NCBI GenBank assembly: GCA_009684525.1 | Contig: WKKR01000004.1 | Span: 186,001 to 250,000 of the forward strand | Direction: 5' to 3' | DNA length: 64,000 nt | Source: Geobacter sp. | GTDB taxonomy: Bacteria; Desulfobacterota; Desulfuromonadia; Geobacterales; DSM-12255 | Shown: positions 36,735 to 44,611 of the stretch, piece after piece | How the letters are laid out: each line of letters starts with the position of its first letter | How positions within the stretch are numbered: the first letter of the stretch is position 1 | Notes under the pieces: generated by a model | What the model saw: only the letters and a program-made list of their open reading frames with translations | Database searches by the model: none | What the model was told of the DNA's origin: nothing | Translations under genes and position numbers: made by a program

Positions 36735-38279
36735 ATGACCATTTTTCTGCAATCGGTAATCAGTGGTGTCCTGATCGGCGGGGTCTATGCCCTCATCGGC
36801 ATCGGCCTGACCATCATCTTCGGCGTGATGCGGGTCATCAACTTTGCCCACGGCGACCTGCTGATGGTCGGCATGTACCTGACCTACAACCTGTTCACCC
36901 TGACGGGGATCGACCCGTTCGTCTCGATCATCATTACCATCCCGCTCATGTTCCTGTTCGGCGCCTTTCTACAGAAGGTGTTCATCAACCGGATGATCGG
37001 CAGCCTCCCCCAGAACCAGATCCTGCTCACCATCGGCATGGGGCTGATCATGAGCAACACCATGATGCTGATCTACACCTCGGATTACAAGATTCTCTCC
37101 ACCTCCTACTCCTCAGACAGCATCCAGATCCTCCAGTCGGTGGTAAATCCCGATAAATACGAACGGCTCTACAACAAGGGGAACCATCTCGTTGCCAAGG
37201 CGCTCGGCGCACCGGCCGATGACGCCATCCCCCTCCTCGCAAAGGCTGACACGCGCTACGCAGAGGCTCTCAAAGTGAAGCCCGATCAGTACCGGGCACT
37301 CAACAACTGGGGCGTGGCACTGACCGGCCAGGCCCGGTTGAAGAAAGGTGCAGAAGCGGATGCCCTGGCCGCAAAGGCAGAGGAAAAACTGGACGCCGCA
37401 GCGGCACTCACCCCCGACGACTTTGACATCGCCTATAACCGGAGCGCCGTCCTCGCCTTCAGGGCTTCCAAAGCCCACGGCGCGGATGCCGACGCCCTGT
37501 TCAAGAAGACATATGCGGCCCTGCAGGCAGCCAACGAGCTGCAGGCCGACGATTACGACCTCCTCAACCTCTGGTCGGCCACCCTGTTCAACGAAGCCGC
37601 GTTGAAGTCCGGCAGCGAGACAGAGCGGCTCGTTGCGGCTGCCTACGAGAAATACGCCGCGGCCCAGGCGGCAAAGCCGACCGCGGAAGACGCAACAGCC
37701 GAGCCCGTGCCCGATGCGAAAAAATCACCGGCAGAGATGCGGGACATCCTCGGCAAGGGATTGGCCTCCTTTACCCCGAAGCTCAAAGTCAAGGCAGACA
37801 AGCGCGATGCCGGCATCTCCGTCTCCACCCCGCTGGCCATCTCTTTCGTCATCACCGCCTTCATCACCCTGATCCTCTACTGGTTCCTGATGAAGACCGA
37901 TACCGGCCAGGCGATCCGCGCCACGGCCCAGGACCGCGAGGCTGCCCAGCTGATGGGGATCAACGTCAAGTGGATGTCCATTCTCGCCTTCGGCATGGGC
38001 TCCTCCCTGGCGGGCACTGCCGGGGCTCTGGTCTCGCCGACCTACTACATCTTCCCCCAGATCGGCAGCATCTTCACCCTGAAGGCCTTTGTCATCACAG
38101 TGCTGGGAGGGATGGGGAGCATCGTCGGCGCCACCCTCGGCGGCATCATCATCGGCATCGCCGAGTCGGTCAGCGCAGTCTACATCTCGTCCGGCTGGAA
38201 GGATGTGGTCGTGTTCGTCCTGTTCCTGCTGGTCCTTCTCTTCAAGCCGTCCGGACTGCTCGGCAAATCAAGAATGTAG
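36735..38279 (+). CDS. livH: LivH-type ABC permease with inserted TPR-like domain
   Basis: The predicted protein has 514 residues against about 290-310 for ordinary LivH. Residues 1-130 (GVLIGGVYALIGIGLTIIFG, INFAHGDLLMVGMY) and 360-514 (LMKTDTGQAIRATAQDREAA, AFVITVLGGMGSIVGATLGG, GLLGK end) are normal LivH halves. Between them, about residues 133-355, is a hydrophilic alpha-helical insert with TPR-like units such as YAEALKVKPDQYRALNNWG, LTPDDFDIAYNRSAVLAFRA and LQADDYDLLNLWSATLFNEA, followed by an Ala/Pro/Glu linker. The frame is continuous, with no frameshift. By LivH topology the insert should face the periplasm, where it could contact the binding protein or another partner. Confidence 0.9.
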   Translation: MTIFLQSVISGVLIGGVYALIGIGLTIIFGVMRVINFAHGDLLMVGMYLTYNLFTLTGIDPFVSIIITIPLMFLFGAFLQKVFINRMIGSLPQNQILLTIGMGLIMSNTMMLIYTSDYKILSTSYSSDSIQILQSVVNPDKYERLYNKGNHLVAKALGAPADDAIPLLAKADTRYAEALKVKPDQYRALNNWGVALTGQARLKKGAEADALAAKAEEKLDAAAALTPDDFDIAYNRSAVLAFRASKAHGADADALFKKTYAALQAANELQADDYDLLNLWSATLFNEAALKSGSETERLVAAAYEKYAAAQAAKPTAEDATAEPVPDAKKSPAEMRDILGKGLASFTPKLKVKADKRDAGISVSTPLAISFVITAFITLILYWFLMKTDTGQAIRATAQDREAAQLMGINVKWMSILAFGMGSSLAGTAGALVSPTYYIFPQIGSIFTLKAFVITVLGGMGSIVGATLGGIIIGIAESVSAVYISSGWKDVVVFVLFLLVLLFKPSGLLGKSRM

Positions 38280-38293
38280 CGGGGTTGCATGCA

Positions 38294-39361
38294 ATGAAAT
38301 TTACCGACGTTTCCATGGGCAACACCAGGGGCATCTCCCCGGTCGCGGTCATACTCTGGCTGGTCATCCTGACGGGCCTGTTCCTGTTCCCCAAGGCGGT
38401 GGAAAGCCCCTATGCCCTGCACATTATGATCCTCTTCTTCCTCAGCACCATCATGGGGGAGAGCTGGAACATCCTGGGTGGCTACACCGGACAGTACTCG
38501 GTCGGCCATGCCGCCTATTTCGGCGCCGGGGCCTACACCACCATGATCCTGATGCAGTTCAGGCAGATCCCCCCCTGGTACGGCATGCTGGCAGGGATCG
38601 TCGTCGCCCTGGTGGTCTCCCTGATCATCGGCTCCATCTGTTTCCGGCTGCGCGGACCGTACTTTGTCCTCGCCTCCATCGCCGTGGCGGAGATCCTCCG
38701 GCTCACGGCCATGAACCTGAAGGATCTGACCAACGGCGCCGAAGGTATCCTCGCAACCGAAATCCCCCCCTTTACGCTGGGGGGGACCGTCATTACCGAC
38801 TTCCTGACCAAGGTGCCTTTCTACTACATCGGCCTGGTCGTGGCCCTGCTGACGATCCTGGTTACCTGGCTGGTGCAGAATTCCAAGCTCGGCTACTACT
38901 TCCAGGCGATCCGCGAGGACCAGGATGCCGCCCACTCCCTGGGGATCAACCTCACCATCTACAAAAACGTCGCCCTGGCCATCTCGGCGGTCTTCACCTC
39001 GCTGGCCGGCAGCTTCTACGCCATCTACATCGGCTTCATCGACCCGCCCACGGTCCTGTCGCTCGACAACTCGGTGCAGATCGTCCTGATCTGCATCATC
39101 GGGGGCATCGGCACTATCTGGGGGCCGGTCATCGGCTCACTGGTGCTGGTCCCGCTCTCCGAGGCGCTGCGCAGCAACCTCATCGCCCAGGTCTTTTTCA
39201 AGTTGGGCGTTGCCGAGGAGTCGGGATTCGGTATCTTCCTCAAGGAGCATCTGGCCCACGCCCATGCCCTGATCTACGGGATTCTGGTGGTGGTTGTCAT
39301 CCTCTTCATGCCGGACGGGGTCCTGGGCTATGTAAAGAAGCTGACGGCAAAGAAGAAATAA
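38294..39361 (+). CDS. livM: LivM-type ABC permease
   Basis: The predicted protein has 355 residues from the ATG at 38294, 14 bases after livH; the frame is open further upstream inside livH, but that part is a shadow. Diagnostic segments are GGYTGQYSVGHAAYFGAGAY, GPYFVLASIAVAEILRL, AIREDQDAAHSLGINL (the EAA-like coupling loop) and IGGIGTIWGPVIGSLVLVPL. Roughly ten membrane segments are visible. It is the second permease of the transporter and pairs with the enlarged LivH. Confidence 0.92.
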   Translation: MKFTDVSMGNTRGISPVAVILWLVILTGLFLFPKAVESPYALHIMILFFLSTIMGESWNILGGYTGQYSVGHAAYFGAGAYTTMILMQFRQIPPWYGMLAGIVVALVVSLIIGSICFRLRGPYFVLASIAVAEILRLTAMNLKDLTNGAEGILATEIPPFTLGGTVITDFLTKVPFYYIGLVVALLTILVTWLVQNSKLGYYFQAIREDQDAAHSLGINLTIYKNVALAISAVFTSLAGSFYAIYIGFIDPPTVLSLDNSVQIVLICIIGGIGTIWGPVIGSLVLVPLSEALRSNLIAQVFFKLGVAEESGFGIFLKEHLAHAHALIYGILVVVVILFMPDGVLGYVKKLTAKKK

Positions 39362-39372
39362 AACCGGATTGC

Positions 39373-39431
39373 GTAGGGGCGCCGCTTGCTGCGCCCTGTA
39401 TGACCATGGGCGCAGCAAGCGGCGCCCCTAC
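39373..39431. repeat. REP-like perfect 24-bp inverted repeat between livM and livG
   Basis: The arm at 39373-39396 begins GTAGGGGCGCCGCTTGCTGC, and the arm at 39408-39431 is its exact complement, with an 11-base loop. Such GTAGGGGCG elements are common extragenic repeats in high-G+C genomes. Located inside the operon, it could stabilise the upstream message or lower distal gene expression. A related GGGGCGCAGC hairpin occurs at 52779-52801. Confidence 0.75.
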
Positions 39432-39446
39432 AAAGGAACACGCCAC

Positions 39447-40166
39447 ATGCCAATTCTGGAAATACACCATGTCAGCAAGTTTTTCGGCGGCCTGGCCGCC
39501 AACTCGGATGTCTCCTTTCTGATGGAGGAGGGGATGATCATGGGTCTTATCGGCCCCAACGGTGCCGGTAAGACCACCCTCTTCAACTGCATCACCGGCT
39601 ATTATCCCCCCACCAAGGGAGAGGTCCTCTTCAAAGGGATGCGGATGAACGGACTGCAACCGGACAAGGTCTGCAAACTGGGGATGGTGCGCACCTGGCA
39701 GAAGGTGCGCCCCCTGGCCAAGCTCTCCGTGGTCGACAACGTCATGGTGGGCGCCCTCTGCCGGACCAATTCCCTGAAGGTCGCACGGGAGATGGCCATG
39801 GAGCAGATCCGGGTGGTGCGGCTGGAGCACAAGGTTGACTTCCCGGCGGGCGGGCTCCCCATCGGCGAGCGGAAAAAGCTGGAAGTGGCGCGGGTGCTGG
39901 CCACCAAGCCACAACTGCTCCTGCTCGACGAGGTCATGGGAGGGCTGAACCCTGCCGAAAGCGACGAGATCATCCAGCTGATCCTGGAGATCAAGAAGAC
40001 CGGCATCACCCAGATGGTCATCGAACACGACATGAAGGCGATCATGCGGATCTCCGACCGGATCGTGGTGTTGAACTCCGGCGAAAAGCTGGCAGAAGGG
40101 ACGCCGGAGGAGATCGTCAACAATCCGGACGTAGTCACGGCATATCTGGGAGAGGCACATGCTTAA
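39447..40166 (+). CDS. livG: LivG-type ABC ATPase
   Basis: The predicted protein has 239 residues from the ATG at 39447 (AAAGGAA upstream). Walker A is GPNGAGKTTLFNCITG, with the LivG-characteristic GMVRTWQKVRPLAKLSVVDNVMVG Q-loop region. The signature motif reads LPIGERKKLEVARVLA, a weak form of LSGGQ typical of LivG. Walker B is LLLLDEVMGGLNP and the H-loop is VIEHDMKAI. It drives the transporter by ATP hydrolysis together with LivF. It overlaps livF by 8 bases. Confidence 0.94.
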   Translation: MPILEIHHVSKFFGGLAANSDVSFLMEEGMIMGLIGPNGAGKTTLFNCITGYYPPTKGEVLFKGMRMNGLQPDKVCKLGMVRTWQKVRPLAKLSVVDNVMVGALCRTNSLKVAREMAMEQIRVVRLEHKVDFPAGGLPIGERKKLEVARVLATKPQLLLLDEVMGGLNPAESDEIIQLILEIKKTGITQMVIEHDMKAIMRISDRIVVLNSGEKLAEGTPEEIVNNPDVVTAYLGEAHA

Positions 40167-40863
40167 GCTCGACAAACTCAACTTCAGCTACGGCGATCTG
40201 AAGGTCCTCTGGGACATCGACCTGGAGGTCCACAAGGGGGAGATCGTCACCGTGGTCGGCGCCAACGGCGCGGGCAAATCCACCACCCTCAAGAACATCT
40301 CGCGCCTGGTTGCCTGGGAATCGGGCTCCATCACCTTCGATAACAACGACCTTGCCAAACTGGAACCGCACCAGGTCGTGGAGATGGGGATCGTGCACGT
40401 GCCGGAGGGGCGCAAGATCTTCCCGGAGATGACGGTGGTGGAGAACCTGCGCATGGGTTCTTTCATCAAGAGCGCCCGGCCCGACCGCGAAGCCAACATC
40501 GACAAGGTCTTCAGCCTGTTTCCCCGCCTCAAGGAGCGCGAAAAGCAATTGGGGGGGACCATGTCAGGCGGGGAACAGCAGATGCTCGCCATCGCCAGGG
40601 GGCTGATGGCCAACCCCAAGGTGCTGCTCCTGGACGAGCCGTCGCTCGGCCTCGCCCCGCTCCTGGTCAAGTTCATCTTCGACATCATCCAGGAGATCAA
40701 CCGCCAGGGGGTGACGGTCCTCTTGGTGGAACAGAACGTCTACCAGTCGCTGCGTATCGCCCACCGGGCCTATGTCCTGGAAACGGGACGGGTGGTCCTG
40801 ACCGGCACCGGCGAGGCGCTTCTGAACGACGATCACGTCAAGAAAGCCTTTTTGGGAATGTAA
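40159..40863 (+). CDS. livF: LivF-type ABC ATPase
   Basis: The predicted protein has 234 residues. Walker A is GANGAGKSTTLKNI, the LivF signature VHVPEGRKIFPEMTVVENLRM follows, the ABC signature is TMSGGEQQMLAIARGL, Walker B is VLLLDEPSLGLAP and the H/switch region is LLVEQNVYQSL. It is the second nucleotide-binding subunit and completes a standard K-H-M-G-F set. Confidence 0.95.
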   Translation: MLKLDKLNFSYGDLKVLWDIDLEVHKGEIVTVVGANGAGKSTTLKNISRLVAWESGSITFDNNDLAKLEPHQVVEMGIVHVPEGRKIFPEMTVVENLRMGSFIKSARPDREANIDKVFSLFPRLKEREKQLGGTMSGGEQQMLAIARGLMANPKVLLLDEPSLGLAPLLVKFIFDIIQEINRQGVTVLLVEQNVYQSLRIAHRAYVLETGRVVLTGTGEALLNDDHVKKAFLGM

Positions 40864-40902
40864 CGGACCGGTGGTCCCAGACCGGCAATTCCGGAGGAAC
40901 GT

Positions 40903-41337
40903 ATGACCAAAGTCGAGAAATGGATGACGCGCAACCCCATCACCATCGAAGCGGACTCTTCCGTCATCGAGGCAATACACCTGATGAAGGAAAAAGAGAT
41001 CCGGCGTCTGCCGGTGATGCACAACGGCGCCTTTGTCGGTCTCATCACCGACCGGATGATCAAGGAGTACACCCCCAGCAAGGCAACGGCCCTGGACACC
41101 TGGGAAATCCACTACCTCCTTTCCAAGACCCCGGTCAAGGAGGCGATGAACCCCACCCCCTTCACCGTGACACCGGACATGGATCTGACCGATGCGGCCC
41201 AGCTCATCCACGACCGGAAACTGTACGGTCTCTGCGTAGTAGACGCGGACAAGCGCCTGGTGGGGATCCTGACCACCACCAACATTCTCGAAGCGCTCAT
41301 TGCCATCTGCAAAAATCCTCAGACTTGCTCTGAGTGA
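40903..41337 (+). CDS. Tandem CBS-domain protein
   Basis: The predicted protein has 144 residues with a GGAGG ribosome-binding site 7 bases before the ATG. It is made of two CBS motifs: KVEKWMTRNPITIEADSSVIEA with LPVMHNGAFVGLITDR, and VKEAMNPTPFTVTPDMDLTDAA with LCVVDADKRLVGILTT. Such Bateman modules bind adenine nucleotides and regulate partner proteins. As the last gene of the liv-type operon (39 bases after livF) it may gate the transporter by energy charge; this is inference. The promoter of the cytochrome operon overlaps its 3' end. Confidence 0.9.
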   Translation: MTKVEKWMTRNPITIEADSSVIEAIHLMKEKEIRRLPVMHNGAFVGLITDRMIKEYTPSKATALDTWEIHYLLSKTPVKEAMNPTPFTVTPDMDLTDAAQLIHDRKLYGLCVVDADKRLVGILTTTNILEALIAICKNPQTCSE

Positions 41338-41353
41338 AGGAAGATGCTATAGT
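41325..41353 (+). promoter_or_regulatory. Candidate sigma-70 promoter of the cytochrome operon
   Basis: TTGCTC at 41325-41330 and TATAGT at 41348-41353 are separated by 17 bases. Transcription would start near 41360, in time to include the whole riboswitch at 41432. The -35 box lies inside the CBS gene. Confidence 0.6.
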
Positions 41354-41431
41354 GCCCGGCCAGATGAATAATCGCAAATTTATGCATTGACAGGAACGAC
41401 CTGATGAAGTATCTTCATTAGAAATTCCTTC

Positions 41432-41550
41432 GATAGCGATACTGCCCAACCATCCGCGAGGGTGGGACGGAAAGCCTACGGGTCTCACCGAGACAGCCGG
41501 GTTGCCGAACTATCAATAGTCCGATAGATAGCGTCTACCCGGCTTTTTTC
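41432..41550 (+). promoter_or_regulatory. GEMM-I riboswitch with overlapping intrinsic terminator
   Basis: The aptamer spans 41432-41514. P1 is GATAG (41432-41436) with CTATC (41510-41514). P2 is CCATCC-GCGA-GGGTGG with a GNRA tetraloop. The conserved GGGACGGAAAGCCTACGGG core and a GTCT/AGAC P3 are present, followed by AGCCGGGTTGCCG. The expression platform is direct: AGCCGGGT (41495-41502) is perfectly complementary to ACCCGGCT (41537-41544), followed by TTTTTT, and CTATC can instead pair with GATAG at 41523-41527. Aptamer and terminator are therefore mutually exclusive, so ligand binding should switch the operon on. GEMM-I members bind c-di-GMP or, in Geobacter (GEMM-Ib), cyclic AMP-GMP; which applies here is not settled by eye. 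Confidence 0.88.
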
Positions 41551-41701
41551 ATATCTGCACAGCCAATCAACGTACTTCCGGCATGGGCGCAGGACGGTCG
41601 TTATCCCCTCAACCCCCGCTGAATGCCCGCGTACGGATTGACAAGAGGTATGTATACTGTAGACTGTTTCCGATGCATATTCTAACGATGGAGCATGCTC
41701 T

Positions 41702-42997
41702 ATGAAGCGTCTGGCAGGTTTGGCACCACTCCTCTCCCTCATGCTGCCGGGTTTTGCCTTTGCAGCCGATCTGAACGTCGACGGCACCACGCTGCTCAGG
41801 ATAGAGGAGCGGAGCGCCCCCGGCTTTTCCAAGCAGACAGTTGCTCCTGCGACCCAGTTTTTGGGAATCGACGCTACCGACGTCGGCGCAAAGGGCTTGT
41901 CGTTCCATCTCTATGGATGGGGACGGGCCGATCTGGCCGACAAGAGCGCCGGGGATGAAAAAACCGACGCGAACCTCACCTATGGCTACGTCAAATATCG
42001 CAAAGGCTTCCCCAACGCCGCCCTGATCGGCAAGGCTGGCCGTTTCTTCGTTTTCGAGGGGATCATCAACGAGCAGGTCGACGGGGCCCAGGCCCAGTTG
42101 ATCCTTCCCCGGGGATTCACCCTGTCGGCCTTCGGCGGTGTTCCGGTCAAACTCGACCGCAGCAGCAACACCAAGGGAGACCTGATCGGCGGAGGCCGCC
42201 TCGGTTTCCGCTATGGCGGCATCATCGACGTGGGGCTTTCCGGTCTGCACGAGAGGAATGCCTACCTGGACACCATGGCCCGCGCTGACCGGCAACTGGT
42301 CGGCGGCGATATCTGGATCGCCCCGCACCGCATGGTCGACATCACCGGCCGCAGCAGCTATAACGCAACCACCGAAGACTTTGCCGAGCACTCCTACCAG
42401 ATGAACATACGTCCCGGCCACGGCCTCACCGTTGCCGCCGATTTCAGCGACATCAGCGCCAAGGACTTCACCACCTTTGCCAACATGGTCTTCAACACCT
42501 TCAACTCCTCCAGCAACGACAACATGAAGAGTTACGGCGGCAGCCTCACCTACAGCGCCTTCAAGCCGATAGAAATCTTTGTCGAATACAAGCATTTCAA
42601 ACGCGATGTCACCGGCAGCGCCGACAAGTTCGGCGGCGAGATCCGCGCTTCGCTGCTCGATGGGGCTCTCAACCCCGGCTTCGGCTACCGCAGGGTCTCA
42701 TCCTCCAGCACCGGCAGCATCCCCTCCTATAACGAAATCCGTGCCTTTGCCTCGTATGTCAAAGGGGCCTATTCAGCCAGCGTCGACTTCATAACCGATC
42801 TGTACGACAAGCAGTTCTACGGCACGGACTCCGACTACGCCTATGAACTGAGCGGCTCGCTCGGTTACCGGATCTCGCCGGTTGTGCATCTTTCCGGAGA
42901 TCTGAGCTACGGTGCCAATCCTGACTACAAGGATCAGGTCAAAGGGCTCGTGCGCCTCACCTTCAGCTATTCAACGGTAAAAGGAGCACCGCAATGA
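41702..42997 (+). CDS. Outer-membrane beta-barrel of a porin-cytochrome conduit
   Basis: The predicted protein has 431 residues with a signal peptide (MKRLAGLAPLLSLMLPG, cleavage after AFA). The mature protein is rich in alternating strands (GLSFHLYGWGRADLADKSAG, LTYGYVKYRKGF, GGSLTYSAFKPIEIFVEYKHF), consistent with roughly 16-20 transmembrane strands, and it has no haem motif. It is the first gene after the riboswitch and overlaps the next cytochrome gene by ATGA. In Geobacter conduits (OmbB, ExtB, ExtE types) such a barrel holds a periplasmic and an outer-surface cytochrome across the outer membrane. That role is inferred from position and fold. Confidence 0.8.
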   Translation: MKRLAGLAPLLSLMLPGFAFAADLNVDGTTLLRIEERSAPGFSKQTVAPATQFLGIDATDVGAKGLSFHLYGWGRADLADKSAGDEKTDANLTYGYVKYRKGFPNAALIGKAGRFFVFEGIINEQVDGAQAQLILPRGFTLSAFGGVPVKLDRSSNTKGDLIGGGRLGFRYGGIIDVGLSGLHERNAYLDTMARADRQLVGGDIWIAPHRMVDITGRSSYNATTEDFAEHSYQMNIRPGHGLTVAADFSDISAKDFTTFANMVFNTFNSSSNDNMKSYGGSLTYSAFKPIEIFVEYKHFKRDVTGSADKFGGEIRASLLDGALNPGFGYRRVSSSSTGSIPSYNEIRAFASYVKGAYSASVDFITDLYDKQFYGTDSDYAYELSGSLGYRISPVVHLSGDLSYGANPDYKDQVKGLVRLTFSYSTVKGAPQ

Positions 42998-43470
42998 TGA
43001 AGCATGGTATCGCCTGCCTGTGCGCCCTGCTGGCACTGGTGGCTTTGACCGCCTGCAGCCAGAATATTTCGCCGAAACCGGCCCTGCCCCCTGTGGGACA
43101 CCCCGAGCCCCTGCCACAGGGTCGCCCGATCTGTTCCGACTGCCATGAAGTGCCGATGAAGGATTCCCAGAAGTCTTATGCCGTTCTGGACCACACAGCG
43201 ACCTTCGTCAAGGACCATCGCTTTGCAGCCGCCAGTGAAGCCGGGAGTTGCGCGATCTGTCACAAGGAATCGTTCTGTAACGAGTGCCATGCCAACTATG
43301 TGGAGGTCAAGCCGTCGACCCTGCATGGCGATCGGCCCGATCGTGATCTCCCCCACCGCGGCGACTATCTCAGCCGGCACAAGGTGGATGGGAGGCTCGA
43401 CCCGGCAAGCTGTTACCGTTGCCACGGTCGAACGAACAACGAAAAATGCGTGACATGCCATCGCCACTAG
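42994..43470 (+). CDS. Pentahaem c-type cytochrome lipoprotein
   Basis: The predicted protein has 158 residues. The lipoprotein signal ends LVALTACSQ, with Cys as the likely lipidated residue. Five CX2CH haem motifs are present: CSDCH, CAICH, CNECH, CYRCH and CVTCH, in about 110 residues, a very dense packing. It overlaps the barrel gene by four bases, with AAAGGAG just before the start. Its size and haem count recall the small lipoprotein cytochrome of the ExtABCD conduit. It may plug the barrel or carry electrons between periplasm and surface. Confidence 0.88.
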   Translation: MMKHGIACLCALLALVALTACSQNISPKPALPPVGHPEPLPQGRPICSDCHEVPMKDSQKSYAVLDHTATFVKDHRFAAASEAGSCAICHKESFCNECHANYVEVKPSTLHGDRPDRDLPHRGDYLSRHKVDGRLDPASCYRCHGRTNNEKCVTCHRH

Positions 43471-43559
43471 CACGTAGCTCCTGGCCCGTGGCTTCCGGCC
43501 CGTGGGACATGACGGACCACCCGCTGCGAGCCATACGCCACAAACCCTGAGGTGACTCA

Positions 43560-44567
43560 ATGCAACAACATCGACCCCTCTTTCAACTGCTCACCTTGGC
43601 AGCCTTCTGTACAGCGCTCTGCTCCTGCGGCACGGCCAATGACGCGGCTCCATCCCTGAATGCCGTCGGTCAGCACCCCAGCGACTGGTTAAGCAGCCAC
43701 GGCGCAGGGTATGCCACCTATCCCGACCAGTGCCGCCAGTGCCACGGACAGGAGCTTACCGGGGGGATTACCGGCATCGGCTGCTCGGACTGCCACCTGG
43801 GCCCCCACCCGGTGCCGTTTCCGAGCCATCGGCTGAACACCAACCAGACCAACGACTGCGCCCCCTGTCATGGCGCCACCCTGCAAGGGAGCGGCAACGC
43901 ACCGTCGTGCACCTCCTGCCACCTGCTGCTTCCGGCCGGAACCGTGCCGGTTCTCAACCAGTGCAACAGTTGCCACGGTAACCCGCCCAACGGCGCGGTC
44001 TACCCCAATATCTCCGGGCTGCACGCCAAGCACACGAATCTCGCTTATGTCGCCACCACCTGCACGATCTGCCACAGTGGCGGCGGCAGCGGCACAGCGA
44101 CACACGGCAGCCAGCTCACCGTAGCCTTCCGCAGCACCTATAACGAGAACGGCGTCATCGCCAGTCGCGCTACCAACGGCACCTGCAGCGGCGTCAGTTG
44201 CCACGGCGGAGTGACTACCCCGGCCTGGAGCGCCGGCAGGATCAACGTATCCACCGACTGCTCCATCTGCCACGTCGACGGCACGGCCCTGCCGGCAGCC
44301 ACCAAACCGTACAACAGCTTCTATTCAGGCCAGCATACCCTGCATGCCATAACTTACGCAATCCCCTGTAGGGACTGCCATAACATGTCCATCACCAGCG
44401 GCGGCAACAGCCACTTCAGCAACCTGAGCACCCACAGCCTGGAGCTCGCCCCGGCGCTGACGATACGGCCCGAGGTCGTTTACAGTGGCGGCAGTTGCAC
44501 CCCCGGAACGACGCCACCGGCAAACACCTTTGTCTTTGGGCATTGTCATGAAACCAAACCCTGGTAA
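43560..44567 (+). CDS. Multihaem cytochrome with CX2CH, CX4CH and CX15CH motifs
   Basis: The predicted protein has 335 residues. The signal sequence ends ALCSCG, which resembles a lipobox. Eight CX2CH motifs (CRQCH, CSDCH, CAPCH, CTSCH, CNSCH, CTICH, CSICH, CRDCH) and one CX4CH (CSGVSCH) are visible, the combination typical of the Geobacter CxxxxCH family. Near the C-terminus a Cys followed 16 residues later by CHETK would make a CX15CH motif; such long-loop haem sites are known but rare, so this one is tentative. Third gene of the riboswitch operon, 89 bases after the pentahaem gene. Predicted 9 or 10 haems. Confidence 0.87.
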   Translation: MQQHRPLFQLLTLAAFCTALCSCGTANDAAPSLNAVGQHPSDWLSSHGAGYATYPDQCRQCHGQELTGGITGIGCSDCHLGPHPVPFPSHRLNTNQTNDCAPCHGATLQGSGNAPSCTSCHLLLPAGTVPVLNQCNSCHGNPPNGAVYPNISGLHAKHTNLAYVATTCTICHSGGGSGTATHGSQLTVAFRSTYNENGVIASRATNGTCSGVSCHGGVTTPAWSAGRINVSTDCSICHVDGTALPAATKPYNSFYSGQHTLHAITYAIPCRDCHNMSITSGGNSHFSNLSTHSLELAPALTIRPEVVYSGGSCTPGTTPPANTFVFGHCHETKPW

Positions 44568-44611
44568 CGCGTAACAGACACGAGCTGTGCACCATCCGGA
44601 GGCTGACGAGG

